Source: Halomonas almeriensis
GTDB taxonomy: Bacteria; Pseudomonadota; Gammaproteobacteria; Pseudomonadales; Halomonadaceae
Direction of reading: 5' to 3'
DNA: 64,000 nucleotides
Assembly (NCBI RefSeq): GCF_030409235.1
Contig: NZ_JAUFPO010000011.1
Span: 1-64,000, forward strand
Within the stretch, counting starts at the first letter, position 1. Each line of letters opens with the position of its first letter. Below the pieces are notes generated by a model that was given only the letters and a program-made list of their open reading frames with translations, ran no database searches and was not told the origin of the DNA. Positions 19,147 through 28,131 of this stretch are shown in pieces. Made by a program: the position numbers and the translations under genes.

Positions 19147-19986
19147 ATGCCAATATCGCGACTTGCCGGGATGATGCGGCGCCCCCTGCAGTGCCTCGGT
19201 CTTGGGGCACTCCTGCTGCTCGCCGGTTGCGGTGAGACGCCGACCGGTCGTTCCCAGCTGGCGCTGGTGCCGGAGGTGCTGATGGCCAAAATGGGCGATG
19301 ACGCTTTCGCCCAGATGCGCCAACAGGGCCAGGAAGTGTCGGGCACACCGGTCAGCCAGCGCGTCGAGTGCATTTCGCATGCGCTGCTGACGGCGACCGA
19401 GCGGCTGTATCCCGAGGTCGAGATGCCGGGGGAATGGCAGGTGGTGCTGTTCGAGGAGTCCTCGCCGAACGCCTTTGCCTTGCCGGGTGGCCGGATCGGG
19501 GTACACACCGGGCTGTTGCGCGTTGCGGAGTCGCCGGCGCAGTTGGCCGCGGTGATTGGCCACGAGATTGCCCATGTGTTGGCCGACCATGGCAACGAGC
19601 GCATGACCCAGCAGCTCGGCATCAAGGCAGCCCTGCTGGTGGTCGGCCTGCTGGGAGAGGGCGACATGGGGCAGCAGGCGATCCTTCAGGCGCTGGGCGT
19701 CGGCGCTCGGCTGGGCGTGACCCTGCCGTTCAGCCGCGCCCACGAGGAAGAAGCCGACCTGATGGGGCTACGTATCATGGCGGCGGCGGGCTACGATCCG
19801 GCCGAAAGCGTGGCGCTGTGGCGCAACATGGCGAACGCCAGTAGTGGCCAGCCACCGGAGCTATTGTCGACGCATCCGGCTCATGAGTCGCGCATCGAGT
19901 CGCTCCAGTCCAACCTGCCGCAAGCCCGTGAGCTCGCTCAGGGCAGTGCTCCCGACTGTGGTCAGGGGCGCTTCGAGGTGCGCTGA
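19147..19986 (+). CDS. M48-family zinc metalloprotease, lipoprotein (LoiP/YcaL-like)
   Basis: About 279 residues with a lipoprotein signal ending L-L-L-A-G-C. The zinc site H-E-I-A-H-V-L-A-D-H carries H-E-x-x-H, and the third ligand lies in E-E-A-D-L-M-G-L. This is the LoiP/YcaL type of outer-membrane-facing M48 protease that takes part in envelope protein quality control. ATG 19147 is preferred because GAGG is 6 nt upstream. ATG 19141 is in frame but touches that site. It follows aroQ by 12 bp. Confidence 0.9.
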   Translation: MPISRLAGMMRRPLQCLGLGALLLLAGCGETPTGRSQLALVPEVLMAKMGDDAFAQMRQQGQEVSGTPVSQRVECISHALLTATERLYPEVEMPGEWQVVLFEESSPNAFALPGGRIGVHTGLLRVAESPAQLAAVIGHEIAHVLADHGNERMTQQLGIKAALLVVGLLGEGDMGQQAILQALGVGARLGVTLPFSRAHEEEADLMGLRIMAAAGYDPAESVALWRNMANASSGQPPELLSTHPAHESRIESLQSNLPQARELAQGSAPDCGQGRFEVR

Positions 19987-20002
19987 GCCTGTTGACTAGA
20001 GT

Positions 20003-20365
20003 TCAGGAGCGCTCGTCCCGGGCTTCATAGTCACCTTCGAGCACCTGGTGTTGCTGGGTGCGCTCCTGGCCGGAGCGCGCTTCGTGATAGGTCGCGCCGC
20101 CGACGTCCTGGGCCTGGTCGGCGCGCATCTGTTCCATGCGCTTTTTCATGCGGCGGCGCAGAAAGGGCAGCATGGCCCAGCCGATGAGCAGGAAGAACAG
20201 GCCGAGGATGGTGCCGACGATCATCATCACGCCGAACAGTAGCCAGGTGAACAGCAGCTTGATGCCGCTGACCTGACCGCCGGGTTTCGCCTGGCGGGCA
20301 CGCTGCTGCCATTGTTGGGCAGCGCGCCAAGCGGCGTTGTTGCGCGGGTCGTTGGGGTCGGTCAT
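20003..20365 (-). CDS. Small membrane protein of unknown function
   Basis: A 120-residue protein. A hydrophilic N-terminal part (W-R-A-A-Q-Q-W-Q-Q-R-A-R-Q) is followed by one or two hydrophobic segments (about residues 34-70), then a strongly basic stretch R-R-R-M-K-K-R-M, then a charged cytoplasmic tail. The basic patch after the membrane segment suggests a cytoplasmic C-terminus. I recognise no named family. A GGAG site precedes the ATG. It faces the M48 gene tail to tail. Confidence 0.75.
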   Translation of the reverse strand: MTDPNDPRNNAAWRAAQQWQQRARQAKPGGQVSGIKLLFTWLLFGVMMIVGTILGLFFLLIGWAMLPFLRRRMKKRMEQMRADQAQDVGGATYHEARSGQERTQQHQVLEGDYEARDERS

Positions 20366-20432
20366 GAGGGGCTCCGTGGGGGCGTGCCGTCGGTCGGCAG
20401 CCGTGGATGTCTGTCTTTTGGAAAGCCGTTCA

Positions 20433-21437
20433 TCAGGAAGGTTCCTTTTGCCAAAGGTCGCTTAGGATCTCGTAGCTCCTCAGCCGATCCTGCTGGGCAA
20501 ACACGTCGGTATGAATCATCAGTTCATCCGCGCCGGTGCTCTCCAGGAAGTACTCCAGGCCATCATGCACCCGCTGCGGGCCGCCGATGACGGCAGCGCC
20601 GAAGAACTGGTCGACCTGGGCCCGCTCCAGCGACGACCAGTCGATACGCTCGACCGGCGGCAGGGCGCGGGTGCGCTGGCCGCGGATCAGCCCCAGAAAC
20701 TTCTGACGGGCCGTGGAGGCGAGAAACTCGGCGCGTTCGTCGGAGTCGGCGGCGACCACCGGCAGGCCGACCATGGCGTGCGGCGCGTCCAGTACCGCCG
20801 AGGGCTGGAAGTGGTCGCGATACATCTTCAAGGCGTGGTGCAACTGGGCCGGGGTAAACTGGGCGGCGAAGGCGAAGGGCAGGCCCTCGCGGGCGGCCAG
20901 GCGGGCACTGTAGTCGCTGGAACCGAGCAGCCAGATCGGCACATGCGTGCCCTGGCCGGGGATGGCGCGCACGCGCTGGTCCGGGCGTTCCTCGCCCAGG
21001 TAGCCGTGCAGTTCCTCCAGACGCTGCGGGAAGTCGTCCACGCCGGCGCGTGGGTCGCGGCGCATGGCGGCCATGGTAGCGCCATCCGAGCCCGGGGCAC
21101 GGCCCAGGCCCAGGTCGATGCGGCCCGGGTAGAGGGTTTCCAGGGTGCCGAACTGTTCGGCGATGACCAGGGGCGGATGATTGGGCAGCATGATACCGCC
21201 ACTGCCGATGCGTAGGCGTGACGTATGCGCGGCCAGATGCCCGATCAGCACCGATGTGGCGGCACTGGCGATACCGTCGATGCTGTGGTGCTCGGCCAGC
21301 CAGTAGCGGGTGAAGCCGAGCTGCTCGGTCAGCCGGGCCAGCTCGACGCTTTCGGCGAAGCTGTCGGCGGCGCTGCCGCCGTGTCGGATCGGCGCCAGGT
21401 CCAGAACGGAGAGCGGTGTAGTGGCCAGTCGCGGCAT
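20433..21437 (-). CDS. LLM-class flavin-dependent monooxygenase-like protein (YhbW-like)
   Basis: A 334-residue luciferase-like TIM-barrel protein expected to use FMNH2. Characteristic stretches are L-S-V-L-D-L-A-P at the start, Y-W-L-A-E-H-H near residue 44, [12 protein letters not shown] and [12 protein letters not shown]. This pattern fits the MsnO8/YhbW group, whose substrates are unknown. It is cytoplasmic, with no partner flavin reductase nearby. Confidence 0.88.
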   Translation of the reverse strand: MPRLATTPLSVLDLAPIRHGGSAADSFAESVELARLTEQLGFTRYWLAEHHSIDGIASAATSVLIGHLAAHTSRLRIGSGGIMLPNHPPLVIAEQFGTLETLYPGRIDLGLGRAPGSDGATMAAMRRDPRAGVDDFPQRLEELHGYLGEERPDQRVRAIPGQGTHVPIWLLGSSDYSARLAAREGLPFAFAAQFTPAQLHHALKMYRDHFQPSAVLDAPHAMVGLPVVAADSDERAEFLASTARQKFLGLIRGQRTRALPPVERIDWSSLERAQVDQFFGAAVIGGPQRVHDGLEYFLESTGADELMIHTDVFAQQDRLRSYEILSDLWQKEPS

Positions 21438-21601
21438 GGGTGGCTCCAGAAGTTAGCATGCTTGGTTTTAGACTTGGGGGCGCGAAAGCCCTGATACAAG
21501 CTTTGCCCCTGTGATGAAGCGTGCCTTTGTTTATACTGGCGCCGGCATCCTTGGCGGATGCGCTCATCAACCGCAAGAAAAGGTGCGTGGAGCAGCGCGT
21601 C

Positions 21602-21790
21602 ATGGCAAAGAACCTCCCCCGCCCCGCAAAGCGCAGCGGCGCTACCCGTCGTCCGCCGCCTCGCGCCCGCCGCGACTGGACTCGCTTTGATCGCTGGCTG
21701 GACAATCTGGTCAGCTGGTCGGTGGCCACGGCCCTGTTGGTCGGTGTCGTGGCCATTGTGGTCACGCTGGTCTGGCATCTGCGGGGGTAG
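21602..21790 (+). CDS. Small single-pass membrane protein upstream of a TelA module
   Basis: A 62-residue product. A very basic N-terminus (R-P-P-P-R-A-R-R-D-W) is followed by one hydrophobic helix (about residues 39-58), predicting a cytoplasmic N-terminus. GGAG lies 9 nt before the ATG at 21602; the frame is open further upstream. It precedes by 67 bp a membrane/coiled-coil gene and a TelA-family gene on the same strand, so a joint function is plausible. No family was recognised. Confidence 0.6.
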   Translation: MAKNLPRPAKRSGATRRPPPRARRDWTRFDRWLDNLVSWSVATALLVGVVAIVVTLVWHLRG

Positions 21791-21857
21791 CGAAGTCTCG
21801 CCCGGCGTCGCATCATGAGGCAGTGCCTTCACGGCTTAGCGGAGGATCGACAACAGC

Positions 21858-22814
21858 ATGCTAGAGTTTCTGCAGGGAGCGGCCTATGGCCTTTTCCTTA
21901 CCTGCCCGGCCTGGTGCCTGATCGGCTTGATCAAGCCCTCGCTGGCGCTGCCGACCGAGTCGCTGGAGCGCTGGCGGGTGCTGGTGCGCTATGGCGCGCT
22001 GATTCCGTTCATCAGTATCGTGATGTGGCTGACCTCGCTGTGGGGCGGCTTCGGCCCCAGTCTGTGGGGCTGGCTGGCGGGGCTTGTGGGAATTGCGGTG
22101 GCGCTGCCGGTAGAGCGTCGCTGGCGTCGCTGGCGGGCACGGCGCCAGTCCCGCCAGCTCGAGAAGGCCCGGCGGCGAGAGCGTGCCCGCGCCGAGCAGG
22201 GTGTGGTGGCCCTCGATCCGGCCCGGCCACCGGAAGGGGCCGACGACATCGTGCGTGCTCTGTGCCGGGTCAAGGGCGAGCTGTTGAGGATCGATCGTCC
22301 CGAGCTGGCCACCCGCGCCGATCGGCTGCATGGGCGCTATCGACACGTCAACGAGGTCCTGGCGTCGCGCTTCGAGCGCGGTGAACTGGCTTTCGAGCGA
22401 GCGCGCAAGCTGATTCATCAGGTCAGCCTGGGCGCGATTGATGACTTCGATGCCATGGTCGATCGTGCCCGGGGGATTCGCGGCCTAGATATCGACTATG
22501 TGCGCAAGCGCCTGGCCTCGGAGGCACCGCGCTTGTCCGCGGAAGAAACCGAGGCCTTGAGGCGGCGCCTAGCGCTGGCCGAGGAAACCGAGGTCGCCCT
22601 ACGGCGTCTCGCCGCGCAGAACGAGGCCGCCCTGACCGCCCTGGATGACGCCGCCGTGCGTCTGTCGAGCGTGGCCACGGGCCGGCCCAAGGCGGCGCTG
22701 GGGGCCGAGCGTGCCTGTGAAGACCTGCGTCGCTTCATCCAGGGCGCCGAGCGCTATGGCCAGTCGACCTCGAACACCACCGCCAGGCATGGCGACAAGG
22801 GAGCCTCATCATGA
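21858..22814 (+). CDS. Membrane-anchored coiled-coil protein upstream of telA
   Basis: A 318-residue protein. Two or three hydrophobic segments in the first about 85 residues are followed by a basic stretch (R-R-W-R-R-W-R-A-R-R) and a long charged helical region rich in Arg, Glu and Ala. The stop overlaps the TelA-family start as ATGA. Similar genes next to telA-like genes have been given unrelated default names in databases; I would not assign an enzymatic role. It is probably a membrane anchor or partner of the TelA-like protein. GGAGGA precedes the ATG. Confidence 0.75.
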   Translation: MLEFLQGAAYGLFLTCPAWCLIGLIKPSLALPTESLERWRVLVRYGALIPFISIVMWLTSLWGGFGPSLWGWLAGLVGIAVALPVERRWRRWRARRQSRQLEKARRRERARAEQGVVALDPARPPEGADDIVRALCRVKGELLRIDRPELATRADRLHGRYRHVNEVLASRFERGELAFERARKLIHQVSLGAIDDFDAMVDRARGIRGLDIDYVRKRLASEAPRLSAEETEALRRRLALAEETEVALRRLAAQNEAALTALDDAAVRLSSVATGRPKAALGAERACEDLRRFIQGAERYGQSTSNTTARHGDKGASS

Positions 22815-23980
22815 CCGATACTGACTCCGACAAAGCTTCGCAGAGCTTGTCACTGCCGCCGGTGGAGCGCATTGCCGAAGAGCTGGGGCAGGATGCCGGA
22901 GACTCCCGGGAAGCGCTGGACAGCGAGCTCGAGGCGGCGGCTGCCTCCTTCGTCGCCGAGATACTGGGCGAGTCGGCGGGCAGTGCGGCCGAGCAGCGAC
23001 GCGCCGTCGACGAGATGGGGCTAGATCTGCAGCGCCAAGCCGCTCACCAGAGCGAGATGCTCAAGACGCCGCTGCACCAGCTGGCCCAGGAGGGTGACGA
23101 GGGCGGCCCGGTGGCCAAGGCGCTGGGCGAGCTGCGCGGCCGCATGAACACCCTCGACCCGCGCCACCACCGCCTCGAGCCGAGTGCCGTGGATCGTATC
23201 CGCCGCTGGATTCCGGGGCTGGGGACCCGCCTGCAGCGCTACTTCCAGCGCTTCGAGACCGCCCAGCAGGCGCTGGATGCCATCATTGCCGAGCTCGAGG
23301 GCGGCCGGGACCGCCTGGAGCGCGACAACATCACCCTCAACGACGACCAGCAGGCGCTCAATGAGACGCTCAAGCAACTGGAGCGGCAGGTCGCCCTGGG
23401 GCGCGCCATTGACGAGCGCCTGGTGAACAACCTCCCGGAACTCGATGAGTCACGGCGGCAATTCGTCGAGGAGGAGCTGCTCTTCCCGCTGCGTCAGCGG
23501 ATTCTCGATCTGCAGCAGCAACAGGCGGTCAGCCAGCAGGGCGTGTTGGCCCTCGAGGTGATCATCCGCAACAACCGCGAGCTCATGCGTGGTGTCGACC
23601 GGGCGATCAATGTCACCGTCTCGGCGCTCAGCGTGGCGGCCACCGTGGCACTGGCGCTGGCCAATCAGCGCATCGTGCTGGAGCGCATCGAGTCGCTCAA
23701 TACGGCGACGTCCGAGACCATCGCCGGCACCGCCGAGGCGCTCAAGCGTCAGGGAGTGGACATTCAGACCCGGGCCTCCCGGGCGACCCTGGACATGCAG
23801 TCACTGGAAAACGCCTTGAGCGATGTGATGGGCGCCATCGATGACCTGGCGAACTATCGCCGTGATGCCCTGCCGCAGATGGCCAGTCAGATCGAGCGCC
23901 TGGAGGGTCTGGCCCGACAGGGGCGCACAGCGGCCGAGCGACTCGATCGCGGCGAGGCGGCCAGCGATGATGCTCGCTGA
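22811..23980 (+). CDS. TelA/KlaA-family protein (toxic anion resistance family)
   Basis: A 389-residue, mostly alpha-helical cytoplasmic protein with family features G-R-x-x-L-x-x-D-N-I-x-L near residue 165, then L-V-N-N-L-P-E-L and V-x-V-x-A-L-x-V-A-A-x-V-A-L-A-L. The family is named after plasmid tellurite resistance genes (klaA/telA). Many chromosomal members are stress-related with unproven biochemistry, so tellurite resistance here is not established. It is translationally coupled to the membrane protein upstream. Confidence 0.85.
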   Translation: MTDTDSDKASQSLSLPPVERIAEELGQDAGDSREALDSELEAAAASFVAEILGESAGSAAEQRRAVDEMGLDLQRQAAHQSEMLKTPLHQLAQEGDEGGPVAKALGELRGRMNTLDPRHHRLEPSAVDRIRRWIPGLGTRLQRYFQRFETAQQALDAIIAELEGGRDRLERDNITLNDDQQALNETLKQLERQVALGRAIDERLVNNLPELDESRRQFVEEELLFPLRQRILDLQQQQAVSQQGVLALEVIIRNNRELMRGVDRAINVTVSALSVAATVALALANQRIVLERIESLNTATSETIAGTAEALKRQGVDIQTRASRATLDMQSLENALSDVMGAIDDLANYRRDALPQMASQIERLEGLARQGRTAAERLDRGEAASDDAR

Positions 23981-23997
23981 GCGGCCCGCCGAGGCCG

Positions 23998-24285
23998 TTA
24001 CTTGAAGCGCGAGCTGGCCTTGTCCCAGGCCTCGCCTAGCTGTGACCAGGCCCGGTCGGTGCCCTGGCGCATGTCGTCCCAGGCTTCTTCACTGGAGGCC
24101 TGAAGCGCGTCCAGGCGCTTGCGGGCCTCATCGCGCCGCGCCTTCAGGTCGTCGATGTCTTCCTGATGCTGCTGTCGGGTGTCCTCACCGGCCTGCCGAG
24201 CGCGCTTGGTCAGCTCCTCGATCTCGACATTCCAGCGGGCCAGGCTGTCCTTCAGCCGTTCGATGAATGCGTCGCGCTGATTCAT
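23998..24285 (-). CDS. Short coiled-coil protein
   Basis: A 95-residue, almost entirely charged helix (M-N-Q-R-D-A-F-I-E-R-L-K, then E-E-L-T-K-R-A, then D-D-L-K-A-R-R-D-E). The C-terminal half carries repeated W residues (W-D-D-M, A-W-S-Q-L, A-W-D-K-A). It resembles the sll1863-type stress-associated coiled-coil proteins, but that link is loose. It is convergent with the TelA-family gene. Confidence 0.7.
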   Translation of the reverse strand: MNQRDAFIERLKDSLARWNVEIEELTKRARQAGEDTRQQHQEDIDDLKARRDEARKRLDALQASSEEAWDDMRQGTDRAWSQLGEAWDKASSRFK

Positions 24286-24400
24286 GAGAGTTGCCTCGTC
24301 GCATGTGGCGGGAATTCCCGTAGGTATGTATCAGACAGGCATGGCCGCCTGTTTGTTCGGCCTGCTATCTTGATGCTCTCACTTTGACAGGGATGCCGCC

Positions 24401-25762
24401 ATGAGCACGACGACCGCTGCTGCGGCCGAGACGCCCTGGGCTTCGCGCCGGGAAATCCTCGGCTGGGCGATGTTCGACTTCGCCAACCAGGCCTACACCC
24501 TGCTCATCATCACCGTGGTGTTCGGCGAGCTGTTCACCACGGTGATCGTTGGTGATCGCGGCGATGGTTATCGGCTGGCCAACCTGCTGTGGAGCCTGGC
24601 GCTGGCCATCAGCTATCTGCTGGTGGTCGTCACCGGCCCCCTGTGCGGTGCAGTGATGGACTACCGCGCCGACAAGAAGCGCTTCCTGTTCGCCAGTTAT
24701 CTGGCGACCATCGGCACCACCGCTATGCTGTACTTCGTCGAGCCGGGGTTTGTGGTGCTGGGATTGGTGCTGATCATCCTCTCCAACTACGCCTACTCCA
24801 TGGGCGAGTCCTTTATCGCGGCCTTCCTGCCGGAACTGGGTCCACCGGAGTCGCTGGGTCGCATCTCCGGTTTCGGCTGGGCGCTGGGTTATGTGGGCGG
24901 GCTCTGTGCCGCGGGCTTCACGCTGATGGTGCTGGGCGAGGCCACGGCGGAGAATTTCGAGCGTATCCGCTGGGTCGGGCCCTTCGCCGCCGGCTTCTTT
25001 CTGGTGGCGGCCATTCCCACCTTCCTGTGGTTGCGTGAGCGCGGCACACCGCAGCCGCCGGGTCAGCCCTATCACCGTATCGCCTTGCAGCGGGTCTCCA
25101 CGACCCTGCACGAGCTGCGTCGCTTTCGCGACCTGGGCCTCTTTCTGGTGTCGCTGCTGTTCTCCATGGCCGGGGTCTACATCATTATCGCCTTTGCCTT
25201 CATCTATGGTGCTCAGGTCATCGGCTGGGACGCGGCGACGCGCAATATCATGTTCATCATCGTGCAGATCACCGCGGCGGCCGGTGCCATCGGCTTCGGC
25301 GCTATTCAGGATCGCATTGGTACCCGCGAGACCTATCTGATCACCCTGGCGCTGTGGGTCGCCGCCATCCTGGCCATCTGGGCCACACCGGGGATGACCG
25401 CCTGGCTGAATGCGGCCCTGGGGCTCGACTGGCAGGCCCAGCACGTCTTTCTGGTGGTGGGCTGCCTGGCGGGGCTCAGCCTGGGCTCCAGCCAGTCCGC
25501 CAGTCGCGCCCTGGTGGGGCTGTTCTCGCCGCGTCGCAAGGCCGCCGAGTTCTTCGGTTTCTGGGGGCTGGCCAACAAGCTGGCGGGCGTCTTCGGCATC
25601 ATCGGCCTGGGGCTGTTGCAGTCGGTGGTCGGCCTGCAGGCCTCGATCCTGCTCTGTGCCGTGCTTTTTCTCATCGCCATCGCTATCTGCCTGGGCGTCG
25701 ATCAGGCGCGGGGCATGGAGGCTGCCCGGCAGTGGGAAGCGGATGATGTGCAGATGTTGTGA
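24401..25762 (+). CDS. MFS transporter, UMF1/Atg22-like
   Basis: A 453-residue inner-membrane protein with 12 predicted helices. The opening G-W-A-M-F-D-F-A-N-Q-A-Y corresponds to the W-x-x-Y-D-F-A-N-S-A-Y signature of the UMF1 (Atg22-like) family, whose yeast relative releases amino acids from the vacuole. The bacterial substrate is unknown. The stop codon lies inside a 7-bp-period repeat (25759-25807). Confidence 0.88.
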   Translation: MSTTTAAAAETPWASRREILGWAMFDFANQAYTLLIITVVFGELFTTVIVGDRGDGYRLANLLWSLALAISYLLVVVTGPLCGAVMDYRADKKRFLFASYLATIGTTAMLYFVEPGFVVLGLVLIILSNYAYSMGESFIAAFLPELGPPESLGRISGFGWALGYVGGLCAAGFTLMVLGEATAENFERIRWVGPFAAGFFLVAAIPTFLWLRERGTPQPPGQPYHRIALQRVSTTLHELRRFRDLGLFLVSLLFSMAGVYIIIAFAFIYGAQVIGWDAATRNIMFIIVQITAAAGAIGFGAIQDRIGTRETYLITLALWVAAILAIWATPGMTAWLNAALGLDWQAQHVFLVVGCLAGLSLGSSQSASRALVGLFSPRRKAAEFFGFWGLANKLAGVFGIIGLGLLQSVVGLQASILLCAVLFLIAIAICLGVDQARGMEAARQWEADDVQML

Positions 25763-25807
25763 GGTGTGAGGGGTGAATGGTGAGGTGTGAAGGGTGAGGG
25801 GTGACAA
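25759..25807. repeat. Heptamer repeat array A (GTGAGGK, 7 units)
   Basis: Seven contiguous 7-bp units: GTGAGGT, GTGAGGG, GTGAATG, GTGAGGT, GTGAAGG, GTGAGGG, GTGACAA. The first unit contains the TGA stop of the transporter gene. The period matches arrays at 30412 and 50079, but the unit differs. Confidence 0.85.
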
Positions 25808-25851
25808 GATTGGGGGCATAGCAGGGAGCCGCGTAATGGCGGGAGGTGAGC

Positions 25852-26376
25852 TTGGCAAGTGAGACACGCCGTGCCGGCCTGGGCATGATGCTGCTGTTCT
25901 GGTTGCTGCTGATCGGCCTGGGTACCTGGTGGTGGCAGGGCTGGTTGCAGGAGCGCGAGAACCCGAACGCCGATCTGGCGCAAATGGCCACTGGTGATCC
26001 CCTGACCCTGGAGCGCAACCCGGCGGGGCACTTCGTCGCCACCGGGCGGATCAATGGCGAGCCCGTGGACTTCCTGCTGGATACCGGCGCCACCTATGTG
26101 TCGGTGCCCGCCGAGCTGGCTGATCGGCTCGATCTGGAGCGCCAGCGCGAAGTCTGGTTCTCCACCGCCAATGGCCGCGCCCGCGGCCACCTGACCACTC
26201 TGGACGAGGTCGGCCTGGGCGGGCTGACGGCCAGTGAGGTGCGTGGCTCGATCAGCAAGGGGCTGAGCGGTGATCAGGCGCTGCTGGGCATGAGCTTTCT
26301 GGGGCGCTTCGATATCGCCATCAGCGGCGAGCAGATGACGCTGCAGGTACCCACAGGGTCAGCCGTTGATGGTTGA
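25852..26376 (+). CDS. Retropepsin-like aspartic protease, membrane-anchored (TIGR02281 type)
   Basis: A 174-residue protein. An N-terminal hydrophobic helix (about residues 11-27) anchors a periplasmic clan AA domain with L-L-D-T-G-A-T (Asp77) and the later L-L-G-M-S-F-L-G-R-F motif that matches the hydrophobic-Gly pair of retropepsins. TTG at 25852 is preferred because GGGAGG lies 6 nt upstream; GTG at 25846 overlaps that site. Single-domain forms act as homodimers. The substrate is unknown. Confidence 0.83.
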   Translation: MASETRRAGLGMMLLFWLLLIGLGTWWWQGWLQERENPNADLAQMATGDPLTLERNPAGHFVATGRINGEPVDFLLDTGATYVSVPAELADRLDLERQREVWFSTANGRARGHLTTLDEVGLGGLTASEVRGSISKGLSGDQALLGMSFLGRFDIAISGEQMTLQVPTGSAVDG

Positions 26377-26424
26377 ATACCCGGGCGAGTGTGGCCTGCT
26401 GAGCCAAGCTGTTAATATGTATGC

Positions 26425-28131
26425 ATGAACAGTACCTCCGCTGAGCGCGTCTCGGCCTCGCTGGATGACCCGCGCTATTACCTGAGCAACTTTCAGTTCG
26501 TGCTGGACTGGGTGGCCGCACGCCATCATGACCTGCTCGATGACGCCGAGCTGGCCTTTCTGCGCGATTTCCCCGAGCTGCCGTTGGCATCGCGCGCCCT
26601 GCTGGCCCGCATGGTGATGCGCCGTGGCGAGGTGTTTCGGCTCTCGCGTCTCGATTATGCCGAGATCGGCGATACCACGGCGGCTCTGGCGCCACTGCAG
26701 GAGGCCGGCTGGGTCGAGGCGGACCCCGAGTGCGAACTGAGCGAGCTGTTCCGCCAGTTGCGCCTGCCCGAGTTGCGTGAAGCGCTGGCCGGCGAGATGA
26801 CCGCCGCCGGCATCTCACGCTCGGCGAGCAAGGCGACGCTGCTCGAGGCCCTGCAGGCCCGATTGACCCGACCGCGACCACTTAGCGAATGGTGGCCACA
26901 GGCCTCGGACCGGCTGGTGCGTGTGACGGTGATGCCACTGTGCGATCGGCTGCGGCTGATGTTCTTCGGCAACCTGCGCCAGGACTGGGCCGAGTTCGTG
27001 CTCACCGAGCTGGGCATGCAGCGCTTCGAGAGCGTGGCCTTCGATGCCGCCTCGCGGGCCTTCGACCGACGCGCCGAGGTGGATGAATACCTCTTCCTGC
27101 ACCATCTGCGCGAACGCCTCGACGTGGGCGAGAGTCCGGTCGTGCTGGGCGAGATGCTGGCCGAGTCGCCCAGCGCCGAGGCGTCCGCCAATGCCTGGCT
27201 GGCCAGTCGGCGTGCGCGCCTGCTGGTGCACCTGGGGCGTGAGGCTGAACGCCAGGGCGAGACACAGGCCGCCCTCGAACTCTATGCTCGCGCCGGTGAC
27301 GGTGAGGGGCGCATCCGCCGGCTTCGGTTGCTCGAGCGTTGCGGCGAGCATGCCCGGGCGCATGCCTTGCTCGAGCAGGCCGGGGAGGTGGGAGAACGCG
27401 AGGCCCAGGCCCTGGCGCGACTGCGCACTCGGCTGCGCCGCCGACTCGGGCTGACGGCCGAGCCGCCACCTCGCGAGGCGAGCCCCGAGCGGCTCGATCT
27501 GACCCTGCCGCCCACGGGAGGGCGCGTCGAGCTGGCCGTGGCCGAGCACCTTGCCACGCCCGAGGCACCGGTGTACTACGTGGAAAATGCCCTGATCGGC
27601 GGGCTGTTCGGCCTGTTGTGCTGGGAGGCGCTGTTTGCGCCTCTGCCGGGGGCCTTCTTTCATCCCTTCCAGAGCGGCCCGGCGGATCTTGGCCGAGAGG
27701 ATTTCCTGAGCCGCCGTCGCGAGCACTTCGAGGCCTGTCTGGCCGAGCTCGAGGACGGCCGCTACCGCCACACCATTGCCGAGCACTGGCAGACCAAGCG
27801 GGGGCTGTCGGCCACCTTCCTGCACTGGGAGCGCCTGAGCTGGCCGCTGATCGAGCAGGCCCTGGACTGCCTGCCCGCCGCGCATCTGCGTGCTTGCTTC
27901 GAGCGCATCCTGGCGGACCCGCGGGCCAACCGAAGCGGTCTGCCGGACCTGATCCAGTTCCTGCCGGACGGGCCGGCGCCGCACTATCGGCTCATCGAGG
28001 TCAAGGGGCCGGGCGACCGCCTGCAGGACAATCAGCGCCGCTGGCTGAGCTTCTTTCAGGCCCGGCGGATGCCCGTGGCGGTCTGCCATGTTGGGTGGCA
28101 GAAGAGCGTCGGCTGGCAGGAGGCGCCATGA
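26425..28131 (+). CDS. FAN1-type VRR-NUC structure-specific nuclease
   Basis: A 568-residue protein with an N-terminal winged-helix/SAP-like part (R-A-L-L-A-R-M-V-M-R near residue 55; S-K-A-T-L-L-E-A-L near 133), a TPR-like middle and a C-terminal VRR-NUC domain. The nuclease residues are seen in G-L-P-D-L-I-Q-F and, about 15 residues on, L-I-E-V-K-G-P-G-D-R-L-Q-D-N-Q, the PD-(D/E)xK pattern. Bacterial FAN1 cuts 5' flaps and unhooks interstrand crosslinks. The stop overlaps the downstream helicase start (ATGA), so the two are probably used together. Confidence 0.9.
   Translation: MNSTSAERVSASLDDPRYYLSNFQFVLDWVAARHHDLLDDAELAFLRDFPELPLASRALLARMVMRRGEVFRLSRLDYAEIGDTTAALAPLQEAGWVEADPECELSELFRQLRLPELREALAGEMTAAGISRSASKATLLEALQARLTRPRPLSEWWPQASDRLVRVTVMPLCDRLRLMFFGNLRQDWAEFVLTELGMQRFESVAFDAASRAFDRRAEVDEYLFLHHLRERLDVGESPVVLGEMLAESPSAEASANAWLASRRARLLVHLGREAERQGETQAALELYARAGDGEGRIRRLRLLERCGEHARAHALLEQAGEVGEREAQALARLRTRLRRRLGLTAEPPPREASPERLDLTLPPTGGRVELAVAEHLATPEAPVYYVENALIGGLFGLLCWEALFAPLPGAFFHPFQSGPADLGREDFLSRRREHFEACLAELEDGRYRHTIAEHWQTKRGLSATFLHWERLSWPLIEQALDCLPAAHLRACFERILADPRANRSGLPDLIQFLPDGPAPHYRLIEVKGPGDRLQDNQRRWLSFFQARRMPVAVCHVGWQKSVGWQEAP

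Noticed and set aside
26815..28089. Long frame antisense to the FAN1 gene
   Set aside because: Composition shadow of a gene with clear domains; no ribosome site and no recognisable motif.
27339..28127. Upstream extension of the helicase frame
   Set aside because: Overlaps the FAN1 gene in another frame and is Arg/Ala/Pro-rich nonsense. The real start is the ATGA overlap at 28128.
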